Of a DNA stretch of 64,000 bases, positions 37,254-48,100 are shown piece after piece (position 1 is the first letter of the stretch; every line of letters starts with the position of its first letter). The DNA is from Glandiceps talaboti (taxonomy: Eukaryota > Hemichordata > Enteropneusta > Spengelidae). A program made the translations under genes and the position numbers. The notes beneath the pieces are model-generated. The model saw only the letters and a program-made list of their open reading frames with translations. It was not told the origin of the DNA and made no database searches. Location: assembly GCF_964340395.1 (NCBI RefSeq), contig NC_135564.1, positions 6,192,861 to 6,256,860 of the forward strand. The letters run 5' to 3'.

Positions 37254-37843
37254 GTTGAACTCCTTCTGAAGTGTTGGTTTTGCCATCTGATGTCATAGAG
37301 GGCGCACTGCAAGTGGACTGCACTGGCGGATCAATCTCCTCGTAGGAGTACCACACCATCTACCGCTATACTTGCTCACCTTTTCGTTTCTGTAAGATTG
37401 TCTAAAATTCGAACGTATTCAACTGAGAATGGTGTGGTTTTTTGTTTTTAAAAATATTTTAGTGTTTAGTTTGTATTCGGAACAAAGTGGAACGTGAAGG
37501 GTGCATGCAGTTGTAGCTGGGAGGTGCAAATCAGCAGGGTGGTCACCTCAATTTTGGAGTCCAATGGAATCAAAGGGGTGGTTGTTCCTCACTTTTACAT
37601 TCAGTAGGGGGGGTCACCTTATTATCAACAACTAAATGAAATCATGGGCATGTACTTAAATATTCCATACATTTATTAAACAACATGTTCAAAATAAAGC
37701 ACAAAAATATCTATAAATATATAACTTCTCAATATTGCATCCACTAGTGATAAAATTGTGTGTGTGGCTACACTTAACAGTGTGAAAGAAAGCCAGAAGT
37801 TTAGGACAACCTTTTGAGTTGAGACATCCACTTTTCGATCAAG

Positions 37844-37975
<132 letters not shown>

Positions 37976-38489
37976 TTACTGTTTTTGCCACGACAAATTT
38001 TGCACATTTAGAAGGTTAATTCCTGCTCCTGAGGTTTAAATGTGATTCAATGAGCCACAACTCATGTCGAAATATAAGGCAAACCTTGATCTGCTTAGTA
38101 AAAATAATGATAAAGTAAAGATCACTACATTGAGGTGACCCCTTCTGATTTGCCGACTGTACACAATGAGCGCTCCCTAATTGTTGAGCTTCATTCCTGA
38201 GATTTTGTAAAATTTTGGAAATGTGGATACAGATAAAGAAGATGGTCAGTGACAGATAAAAATAAAATGAATTACATTATATTTACAAAATACAATATAA
38301 ACCTGCCAAGTGTGGTTGTTCTTGTGGAAATTAGAAGATATCATATCCAGATGATCTTGGTCAAGAGTAAAGTATCACATGTTTTACCCAGCCATAAATA
38401 TCACAATATCAGTTCATGTTTCTTCCAGCAAAGCTTGTTCTCAGAGTTGTGTAAGAAACACACACACACGTGTAACCAGTCAGTAAGAG

Positions 38490-39140
38490 AGAATCGAGAA
38501 CTCTGTGAAAGAAGTAGAGAGTTGACTACTTAATGTAGCATGGATGAGTAACTATTCTACAGCAAATCTTGAGGGAAATCCAAATAACAGACAGAGAACA
38601 AAGTTTCTCCGCTCCATTCACTCAAGGAAATAGTTTAATAAATTTCCTGACGTAGCAGGACTCACGCATGGTTGCACACACGGACGGCGCGAACATTAAA
38701 AAAATGGATAGCGGAAAGTGTTGTGACGTAGTTTAGACCTACAGGTAATTAAAGCTATGTACTTTGGCAAAACTGACATGAAACTCTATGCAACTATGTA
38801 CCATAGACTCTCAAAAAGTACTCATCACGATGAAATAGAAACTTGTAATCATTTGGAAACTATCGCTAAGCCTATAAAGTTACAGTACAAAGTGTTTCAA
38901 ACAAGCATTGACAATTTGACTCGTGTAACGGCTAAAAATAAATGCTACCCTATAAATAATATGTTACATACCTGTGAAAGAAGTAGAGAGTTGAGAAACT
39001 GTTATATGGCAAATCTTGAGGGAAATACAAGTAACTGACAGAGAACCAATATTCATCGTTCACACCAGAAATTGTGGATCTGCTGATGCAGCAAGACTCC
39101 ACGCATCGTGGTCGCTTGCCATGGTCGCGACATACAACCC
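38490..39140. repeat. Local segment duplication
   Basis: CTGTGAAAGAAGTAGAGAGTTG and CAAATCTTGAGGGAAAT with GACAGAGAAC occur at about 38499-38600 and again at 38971-39055. Downstream GACTCACGCATGGTTGC and GACTCCACGCATCGTGG are also related. Confidence 0.65.
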
Positions 39141-39589
39141 TCCGTACCATGCACCATTGCCTCCGTACATCATGTACATGCTTCTATACTTCTGCTTCTG
39201 CTTGATACTGTGCAAAACACCATGTTTTTGTTCCTAAAGCTATTTTGCTCACGCTGACAGTAATAGAGTACCATCTTATTTCAGTTTCACAATAATGAAT
39301 GTTATTGATGCAAGAAGCTTTAGGTTTTTTTACCTTTACCCGCGTTGCACACTAATGGATCGTGTTCTTAGTACGTACTACTACTACATCATACATCATA
39401 CATGCGGCCACAACTTTAACGTGACGGTATACATGTGTGTACGCCCGATTGTTGGAAAAAACATGAGCTATCATACGCAAGTTAACAGTTTTGAGAACTG
39501 GTATAATGTTTGAGCAATCAATTTCAAAGGTACTAAGGTGTATTTGATGCCGAAACACGTCGTAAGGGACGTCAAAAGCCTGGGTCAAA

Positions 39590-39989
39590 GGTCACTGCTG
39601 TCACCAGCACGACGTGCTACCAAGAACCTTGAACATTGACACCTTCAAATCACGACTACAAAGAGTAAACATGAAAGACCTGATAACCAGAGCTCACCAC
39701 ACACTGTAAACACTCAGCAACAGGACATCCACATTGACATGTGCGTGATAACCGCAAGGTGTTTTGATGGACCCATGACTGTTCAGCCCACTCCAATAGT
39801 CGTAAACTTTTGTTCATTTCTTTGTATGCAACAGCTTAAATTTAATTTCAATTCATGCTTGTATGCGTCATCAGAGCCAGGTAAACCACTGTATAAGATA
39901 TTATATAATTTGGAATAGACTCAAATGTATATTGTTACATGTACTATTCAGAAAAGATAAAGAAATATCCTTAATTTTGAAAAAAAAAA
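39590..39989 (+). mobile_element. Possible 3' tail of a truncated LINE
   Basis: One frame reads DVLPRTLNIDTFKSRLQRVN and ends LITRAHHTL stop, resembling the NxxTFKxRLxxxL C-terminus common in non-LTR reverse transcriptases. About 270 bp of non-coding sequence and an A10 tract follow. Weak, because only about 35 residues are recognisable. Confidence 0.35.
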
Positions 39990-40471
39990 TGCGAAGCCCG
40001 CCGGCATGAGGGTATATTGCCCATCACCAGAAAAAATGTCGGAACCCAAGGTGAACTCAGTGGATTTTCCTTGTCATTATCATTATAATGGAAACTGAAG
40101 TTTGGATTTTGATGTCGAAGGTACAGCTCTGTTTACAAATTCAGGGCCATTCTTTCCATAGCAAACTGTCGCTTCAAAATGAATTGCGGAATAACGTTAG
40201 TGTCAGTGTGCAATGAGATAATTATATCAAACAACATTTTAACCAAGGACAACGTCGAACACAATTATTGAAAGTGGATCTTCAAAGAGTGGATCTTCAA
40301 CTGCGTACCTAGTTTAATAGTTTTTCAGGGCCACCAAATACTAGTATTCCAAAAAGAGATCTGCCGTTTTATCAGTATGGAACATTTTGCAAGATGTAAA
40401 TAAGATCGAGCGCATCTTCGGAGTCACTGCATGCAGCATAGCAGGCGACCTCACGTTGAACGACTTTTTCC

Positions 40472-40472
<1 letters not shown>

Positions 40473-40509
<37 letters not shown>
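40473..40509. repeat. T37 homopolymer
   Basis: Uninterrupted run of 37 T about 630 bp upstream of the ACOT13 start. Could be the A-tail of a minus-strand retroposed sequence, but no body was recognised. Confidence 0.9.
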
Positions 40510-40510
<1 letters not shown>

Positions 40511-40978
40511 AGTTTCACTCTGACATTAATTGCGACTTGCTATCTTCAAATGAAGGAGACTTTTAAGACTACTGTTACTCGCGGAAAATGTGAAGTGCAT
40601 GTGCGCACTTCTTTTGTACTTTCCCGCACAAAGAATTTTTTAATTTGCTGCAAAAAGTTACAATTTTTAACTGGACACATTTTTATTCAAAGTTAAACCA
40701 GCGTACAATAGAGATATAAGATACATATTAGCTAGGAGTCAGTGTACAGTCACTTTAGTGAACCATCAATTTAAATTTTATCGCTATGTATTCAAAAAGT
40801 AGCTTTTTTCTTTCTTTTAATTTCGTATGTAGGGTCTATGATTCCACAAAGCCTCTGTAGCTAGCTAGACTGAAGGTCACGACCTTGATTGACCTACACT
40901 TGACAGCTGACACGTATCGCGCAAGTACACGGAATGGAAGAGACTTCGAATCATACCCAATCTATCGTCTTGCATAGG

Positions 40979-41022
40979 TATAATCATAGACCCTCCACGT
41001 GGGTGGAGGGTCTATGATTATA
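40979..41022. promoter_or_regulatory. Perfect 20-bp hairpin upstream of ACOT13
   Basis: Arms TATAATCATAGACCCTCCAC and GTGGAGGGTCTATGATTATA are exact inverted repeats with a 4-nt loop. With one bulge the pairing extends through AGGTAT/ATACCT. It lies about 120 bp before the ACOT13 ATG, in the promoter or 5' UTR. A related GGGTCTATGATT occurs at 40832. Function unknown. Confidence 0.7.
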
Positions 41023-41141
41023 ATACCTCCATGTTGGCTTATGGTAGTCAACGAAACGAAACGATCGAGGCTTATGGTATTCACCCTCCATGATGACAAG
41101 GACTCCCTTGGAAAAATATAGAACAACCCAGATCAGTAGAA

Positions 41142-41231
41142 ATGGCAGGCAACAATTCAGTCAAGGTGGCTCAACAATTTCTCAAAACCTGGTTTGGCAA
41201 TGGACGGAATTTCGAAAGACACATTGAAAAG
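41142..41231 (+). CDS. ACOT13: ACOT13 exon 1
   Basis: 30 codons starting MAGNNSVKVAQQFLKTWFGN and ending FERHIEK, matching the ARNFERVLGK-type N-terminus of ACOT13. Phase 0, donor gtatgc. Confidence 0.9.
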
Positions 41232-42697
41232 GTATGCATAAGAATTTATGAGTGGATGAAAATTAATGACGTAATAAGTATAGCAGGTATGTGTGTTGTA
41301 GCATAGACCCTACACTACACCCATCTGGTTGTAGTACCCACGGACTTGAATTTGTTGTCACCTTCAGAGTCCAGTCATCAATGACATATCATCCTTCACT
41401 GTCACCAGCCCTCTGTGGTCATGTGTAACATACATACATGACACATGACCATTAATAGCTTTCAAAAAATGATGCATGCGTTCACTGCTAATCACTTTTC
41501 TAATGTGGGGTGGCGACACTGTTTTCTTGGCGAACAAGTTTATAGTTCATGCTATCTATTAGACTGTACCATTATGTCTAATCCCAGGGGGGTTACCACT
41601 GGCCAGGTCTGGTAGGGGTGTGTGGCCAATGCTGTCAACCCCAGACCCCATTTTAGACCAATTTTGACCCAAAACCAATACCCCATTTTAGACCCTTCAA
41701 CTTTTTACATGTAGGAGAACCCATTTTAGATCAATCTTGAACGCATGGTTGAACGATGAATGCAGTATTGCGCATGCACAGTTAACATAACAAATTGAAT
41801 TCATTATGGGGTGATATCGAGAACAAGCATTTCAAGGGGTGTGCATGCCATCTCCTAGTCACCGATATTAAATGTCAACCAGTGCTGGGGAAATTCCTGG
41901 GTAAATTCCTGGAAATTCCAAAGTAGTCGAGAATTTATTAAGGAGTTCCTTCCAGGACCCCATTTTAGACCAAACAAAATTAAAAAATGTGAAAAGTGGA
42001 CCCCATTTTAGACTCATTAGCTCGAAAAGACTACCCATTTTAGACCAAAAGGTGAAAAACCCTACTCAAAGGACAGCACATAAACGTATACCCAATAGGC
42101 GGGAGTACCCCCATAATATTTTATTCTTTGTCAAACCCCAATGAACTTTGACCATAGATCTTCAATTGTCTCTCCAAGGTCTATGAACTTATTTTGTTAT
42201 TGTTTCTTTCCTTTGTATAGGTAAGTGTTATAGCTGCCGAACCAGGAAGAGTAAAATTTGAGATGCTAGTGTCTGAGGAACACACAAACAAAGGAGGTAC
42301 TTTACATGGTGGAATGACAGCTACACTTGTAGCTTTTTTACATGCAACAGCACTTGTAACCAAAATAGGTCAGCCTGGTGTAGCTGTGGATTTGAATGTA
42401 ACGTGAGTATCAGACTTCACTACTTTCATGATAATAAATAGATGTTAATTATTCCCCAATATTTTTCTTCTTTCAGCCAAAGAGTACATGTACATGTTTG
42501 ATGTTGATTATGTTTTTGTCTCTTTTCATCATAGGTATGTGAACGCAGCTCAAATTGGAACCATGCTATCTATTGATGCTAAAGTCTTAAAAGTTGGTAA
42601 AACATTAGGATTTATGGCCTCTGACATTACAAATGAAAGTGGGGACCTAATAGCACAGGCAAGACAAACATCAATATTGAAAAAGACGTCATTATAG
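41142..42697 (+). CDS. ACOT13: ACOT13-like hotdog-fold acyl-CoA thioesterase, 3 exons
   Basis: Hotdog-fold protein of the PaaI/THEM2 type, which in vertebrates hydrolyses medium- and long-chain acyl-CoA, mainly at mitochondria. Exons 41142-41231, 42221-42402, 42535-42697, giving 144 aa against about 140 in human. Motifs: EEHTNKGGTLHGGMTATLVA near residues 49-68, GVAVDLNVTYVNAAQIG, LKVGKTLGF, DLIAQARQTS. Asn53, His59 and Gly60 correspond to human Asn50, His56 and Gly57. Human Asp65 and Ser83, described as catalytic, are Ala68 and Ala85 here, so classical activity may be altered or lost. ATG context GAAATGG is good. It could be a divergent paralogue and not the true orthologue. Convergent with FAAH. 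Confidence 0.92.
41578..42115. mobile_element. Dispersed CCCATTTTAGACC element, copy 2, in ACOT13 intron 1
   Basis: Five ACCCATTTTAGACC-type blocks plus TGGCCAGGTCTGGTAGGGGT at one end and AACGTATACCCAATAGGCGG at the other. Longest of three copies. Ends about 100 bp from exon 2. Confidence 0.65.
42221..42402 (+). CDS. ACOT13: ACOT13 exon 2: hotdog core
   Basis: 182 nt carrying the HTN...HGG motif and the two Ala substitutions. The exon starts with GTAAGT directly after its tatag acceptor, so the joined exon 1-exon 2 boundary rebuilds a strong 5' splice site. Ends with two bases of a Thr codon, donor gtgagt. Confidence 0.93.
42535..42697 (+). CDS. ACOT13: ACOT13 exon 3
   Basis: 163 nt encoding YVNAAQIGTMLSIDAKVLKV and DITNESGDLIAQARQTS, stop TAG at 42695-42697. 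It begins GTATGT directly after its acceptor. Confidence 0.93.
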
Positions 42698-42797
42698 AAC
42701 TGTTATCTGGATCAAGAGAAGAAACAAGACTTGTACATCATTGGGGTTATACACAATGTGTAAGATTTAAGAATTTAGTTAATCAAATATTCGCAAG

Positions 42798-42803
42798 AAT
42801 AAA
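42798..42803 (+). terminator. Candidate ACOT13 polyadenylation signal AATAAA
   Basis: First AATAAA after the stop, about 100 nt downstream. Another lies at 43465-43470, past the dispersed repeat. Confidence 0.4.
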
Positions 42804-42934
42804 AAAATGACCAAAGAACTCAAAACAAGAAGAAGGAAAATAGGAACTTGCTGTGGTAAAGGATGCAAAGGAAAATGAGTTCTGTCAATCAAATTCAAAT
42901 TGTGAATCTGTGTGACAGCCATGTCTGTATCTGA

Positions 42935-43385
42935 GATACACTTAAAATGAAATGCCCCTCGGAAATCAACTGTTTAAACTTTTGCTGCTTCTTTATTCAA
43001 GAAATCTATTCTCAGTTAAAATCAAGGAAAAAATCAGGGATCACCATACAATTCTTTGAAATAGAGGTCAAAATCTTATCAAAATTAAGGCATTTTAGAA
43101 TCCAATATGGCCACCGAATACTGTGTTAACTCGCTCTATGGGTAAACAGAATCCAATATGGCCGCCGAATACTGTGTTAACTCTATGGGAAAATACAAGA
43201 TTGATGATTTCCTTGAAAACAAGACGATGGGATGGCAGAATTTCTTCTATTATTTCAAAAGGACCAGTAGCAACCTCTCATATAGCAATATTCAGAGAGA
43301 TTTTAAGAATTTTGAATTTTAGTGAAATTTGTCCCCTGAGATACATGACAAATAGGACATTGTAATGTTAACCATAGAGAATAGA
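42935..43385. repeat. Dispersed repeat, copy B, downstream of ACOT13
   Basis: Same family as 10955-11340 but with an internal duplication of the GAATCCAATATGGCC...CGAATACTGTGTTAACTC block (two copies near 43100 and 43150). Lies just past the ACOT13 stop. Confidence 0.7.
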
Positions 43386-43774
43386 TAGAAGGGGAGACTC
43401 TAATGCATATAAAATAGAGGTTCTGATTTCAAAGAAATATTTTACTGTGAAGTGTGTACACATAAATAAACTTTACTAATATTTTAATTGTGTTTTTTGT
43501 ATTTTTTTTTCATCTGTAGAGGAAATAATGCGTTCTTCAGTCATACAAGTTGGCGATCACTACTGCAATAAATCTTGTTTCGAATCTGAAAGATTCTGTA
43601 CTTAAAGAAATCATTAGCTTAAATGCTTTCATCAATGGTTGATAGCAATTGGTGGTATTAAACTTGGATTTGATGTTGTTTGGTGGTAACTTTTAGTTGA
43701 TGTTTGGTGGTAACTTTAATGTCATATTGGAACACAATTACTATTAACCTATTGAATTGTGTCAGGCAACTGTG

Positions 43775-43886
43775 TAGTCTGTAAGGTACACCGTGATGGG
43801 GTGCCCACACACATCGGCCAACCCCTCTCACATCGGGTGAGAGGAAGCCGGTGAGGGTGGAACATCACAACGTATCTTACAGTCTA
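43775..43886. mobile_element. 112-bp palindromic MITE with perfect 9-bp duplication
   Basis: TAGTCTGTAAGGTAC at the left pairs with GTATCTTACAGTCTA at the right, and pairing continues to a CCTCTCAC/GTGAGAGG centre. Exact 9-bp target duplication GCAACTGTG at 43766-43774 and 43887-43895. Unusually GC-rich for the window. Confidence 0.85.
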
Positions 43887-44089
43887 GCAACTGTGGTGCC
43901 TACCAGGAATTGGATTTGTGTACAGATATTAGTTTAAAAATAGCACCAATGGCATTGTAGCACAACTGTACAGTGTAAGTGTAGTTGTTTTTTAAATGTT
44001 TATCCACATGGCAATCCATTCTTGTTGTTAGTCATGCAATATGCACCATCATTTTACTGTTGGTAGGTGGTATCTTAGTTGCTGGGGTA

Positions 44090-44197
<108 letters not shown>

Positions 44198-44359
44198 TCT
44201 TTTGAGTGTTTATCTACTTGCCTACCAATCCTTGTTGTTATTTTTGCAATACACATCACCATTTCAATGTTGCTATGGGTGTGGTCTAGTTGCTGGGCAT
44301 GTGCCTTGTCTGGAACTGTAGCAATTACTGGAATTGTATCATTGCAAGTGTTCCCTCAA

Positions 44360-44361
44360 TT

Positions 44362-44392
<31 letters not shown>

Positions 44393-44520
44393 CCACCAAT
44401 CAATATCATTATCATTGTCTTCGCTGTCACTCTCATTCAGATGGTTGCCATCACCATTATCACCACCACCATGCACCGCCACCACCATGTACCACCACCA
44501 CTACTACTACTAGTACTTCT
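44360..44520. repeat. ATC and ACC trinucleotide tracts
   Basis: ATC run at 44360-44392 followed by interrupted CACCAC/CTACTA tracts. The ORFs here are low-complexity artefacts. Confidence 0.85.
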
Positions 44521-44602
44521 ACTACTATCACACCTTTATTCTCATTACTTCTACCAGGAAGAAATGACTAAGACCATCATAAAATTTAAATCAACATAAA
44601 CT

Positions 44603-44608
44603 TTTATT
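44603..44608 (-). terminator. Candidate FAAH polyadenylation signal AATAAA
   Basis: TTTATT on the plus strand, about 380 nt past the FAAH stop. Positional assignment only. Confidence 0.35.
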
Positions 44609-44987
44609 GATTCTTTGCCTAGCTTCATTCATCTGCCTTAGGTTTGTGTTTGATGCAAGCTAGGACTATAGTATAAATGACCTATGATGGTAGAACCTAC
44701 ATCATCTTTACGTTGATCTATTTGTTTGTTAAAATTCATTCTCTGTCCACTAATACATCTATACAAATGCATTCTACTAATACAATGCAGTCATGTATCC
44801 ATCCATACATGGAGTATATTGGGATTTGTTTATATTTAATATACATGTATACAAAACTTGTTAATTGTCAAATGTATTGAGAAATTTGCCACTCAGGTAG
44901 TTATAATATTTCTCAATGTTAGAAATGTCTTCTTTCCAATGAGAGACCATGTATCACATCGTAACATTGATAATGCTTTGGTCAACA

Positions 44988-45107
44988 TCAGGTGTGATTA
45001 TTTACAGCATTTTCAATGTCTTTCATGATACGCAGACACATCTCTTCTTGCCAGGGTAGAGTTATACACTGTACATTGACAGGTAAGCCAACTGAGTTCT
45101 TACAGGC
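44988..45107 (-). CDS. FAAH: FAAH exon 14 and stop
   Basis: 40 codons with TGA at 44988-44990: [39 protein letters not shown]. Matches SVGLPVAVQCVALPWQEE of mammals. The exon start and acceptor are tandemly duplicated upstream. Confidence 0.97.
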   Translation of the reverse strand, partial: ACKNSVGLPVNVQCITLPWQEEMCLRIMKDIENAVNNHT

Positions 45108-48100
45108 CTGTAATCAATGCAAAGACAATCACTGTACATTTACAGGTATTAGCCAACCGAGTTCTTACAGGCCTGTAATCAATGCAAAGACAGTTATGGC
45201 ACTATAGTTTGCGAAATCTTTTAGAAATACAATTGACCAGATGGCTTAAACATCATTACACTGATGCAAATGATGTTGACGAAAGCTACTAAATTATTGC
45301 CAACTAGAATCCTACGATCTCTAATAATTACAATTCCTAATGATTCTTATTAACATACCTCTTTTATCCATCTGTCAAACATGTCATTGTCAGGGTAACT
45401 ATTTTGCAGTTCTGTTTCATCTTCTTCTGTTACCATAGTAACAGGTTGAGATCCAGCTGGGAAACTCATCACATTGCAAAGTGATACCCATGCCATTAAA
45501 ATAGCTACAACAAAATATATGAAATTGGAGTATCAAAAACGGAATAATTAATGGAAATTGTATTAGAAATCTTTGGAAAATTCTGACAACGAATTACTCG
45601 AATAGTAGTGAGAAAAGAGAATTCTGAATAACCTTGAAGTCTACTCACGATAAAATCTGGCAGCATACAGTGAGTTTGTTGCTGTTACCATGGCAACTGG
45701 GGTGATCAATGCATCCAAACCACTTTTCTTCCACTCTTCAGTAAACTGTAGAGTGTAGTCCTGGAAGGAGAGGGGGAAGGAAACGGGGGGAGGAGGGGGG
45801 AAAGTGGAAAATTTAGTCCATATTAGCTGTCAGTCTACACACTATCAAGTTAAGCGTTTCCTTGAGTGTAGTTTGAGAGTGAGGGGAAGGGAAGGGGAGA
45901 ATGAAAATTATGTCAGTCTTTGCTGTCTACACACTATCAAGTTAAGTGTTTCCTAGACATTTTTTAAAAATCTATCCTTCCTGGTAATGCTTTTGAAAAG
46001 TTTCAGTTAACAGTTTAATAACCTACCCATCACAATTGTATGAGATAAATGAACCCCCAGAGTTTGTCATTATTATTCAACCTTCTACTACCCAAGTAAG
46101 GCCAACAGTTGCAATTCTCCAGTTTCTTGAAGTAAATTTCAAATTTTGGTTATGCACACATGAAATGCACACATGAGTTTTTGGGAAGTTTTATGTTAAA
46201 TAGCAGAACATAATAGTTACAGAAATTTGTATTTTAACCAACTTATAATCATCTAGACATGAAATCTGAAGAGACAGTAAGAAAACTAACTTCAATTTTT
46301 TGGTACAGTCTTTGTAAATCTTCAATATCATAACATCCCTTGGTTGTATTCATTATCACCTTCTCACGTTCTGACTGAAATAGACAAGTAAATAAATAAT
46401 CATCTAGGAATTATAACAGTAGATGGAGTGTTTAGATGTAGAAACAGAGTATCAAGGAAGGTGAAAATTGGTAATAATCAGGATTTGAGTTATGGTTTTT
46501 CTACGTGTACAATACAGTGTACGTCAGGAGTTCTTTAGAGTCTAATAATGAGTGATTGTTCTATCAGTTAGTTATCTCATATTTCAAGATATTTTCTTTG
46601 TTCAACTTACAAATGACCTGTTAAAGGGCTATGTCACAACTTGTAGCTTAAAAGCCCTTTATGTTACCAGTAATTTTTCAGTCGAATCAAGAAAAATATT
46701 GCGAAACAATAATTTTATCTGCGCAAGTGTAATTCATAAAAAATGGGAAAAAATAGTGATTTTTGACATTTTGATTCATATTTCAAGCATCACAGAACCA
46801 ACGACATACACGTGCATTGACATTACATATGACTGCTAAAGCCAATTTTATGTTCAAAATGTGTACAACTTGGCTTGCATGTCGTGTAATGCTTGGTATC
46901 ATCTGTTTGAATTATGATATCACAAAATCTATAGAGTACAGTATACAATACCTGGAAAGGCCATCTCTTTATTCTCTGCAGCCAAGAGGGACTTCGTACC
47001 TTCCCCTGCTCAGTGATGAATCTATCAACAATTTCACCCTCCCTGATTGAAAAGAAAAAAGTGGCATATCATATTTACGAACATGATATAATAGCAATTA
47101 TATTATACCAGTATATTGATGGCACAAATCGAGAGATCTGATTGGTCTAGACATCGAACTAGCGCAGCTAAAATGAGCAATAATGCACAGTTGGCACGCA
47201 TCCAAAAGCCACCCCTGGGAATGGTATACCACTTGGTTTTGACCAGTGAACTCAATATATGCACTCGCTATCACTCGTGCATATATATTGTTCACTGGTC
47301 AAAACCTCTTGGTATACCATCCCGTGGGTTGGGGGGGGGGGGGGGGGGGGGGGGGGGTTATTGCTTAAATATTTTACACAATTCTGAGAGGCCTAAGATG
47401 ACTAATGAGTTTAGTGTGAGCATTATATACATTTTAACATTGTCTAGGCCTTGAGATAGATGAAAAGTTCAATGTTGATGAAATATCTATAATTTACAGG
47501 TGGAATGCTTAAAACCATAGTGAAGAACTCATAAATTGTCTCCAAAAATGTGAATATTATTGATTTCAAACATACTCTAGAATTTCATGAGGTAATTATT
47601 ATTATTAAAATTTGTTGCAGGATACATTCAAAAATACAAAAAACACCGACATAATACAACAATACATACATTTAAAAACTAAGTAAAAAAGGGTAGAAAT
47701 AATTGACACTTGATAAATAAATTAATTTTGTAATATATCATAAAATCTTCACAGCTGAGGTATGGGTTTTATGGACCTAATAATGGCTAGTATATGGTGG
47801 CCCCTCCCAAAGTCACTGCCAGTCAGCTCTGTCACACAATCTTGGTCTGCAAACCCATATCTTAGTGATATTTACAACAGCCGACATCAGACCGTGTACA
47901 AATGGCGTGTCACACAATCTCTGTCTGCAAACCCATATCTTGGTGATATTTTCAACTGCCAACATCAGACCATGGACAAACGGAACCTGTTGCAAACAGG
48001 GAAAGTAAACAAATGAATTGGATTAATAACACTTGGCTCAGCATGGTGGCACAGCAGAGTCTTGTATTACATTTCATGGTTTGATAAGAACTTGCATGTA

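Noticed and set aside
44267..44599. ORFs of 93-110 aa with Ser, His and Thr runs
   Set aside because: ATC/ACC trinucleotide tracts with no conserved domain, downstream of FAAH.
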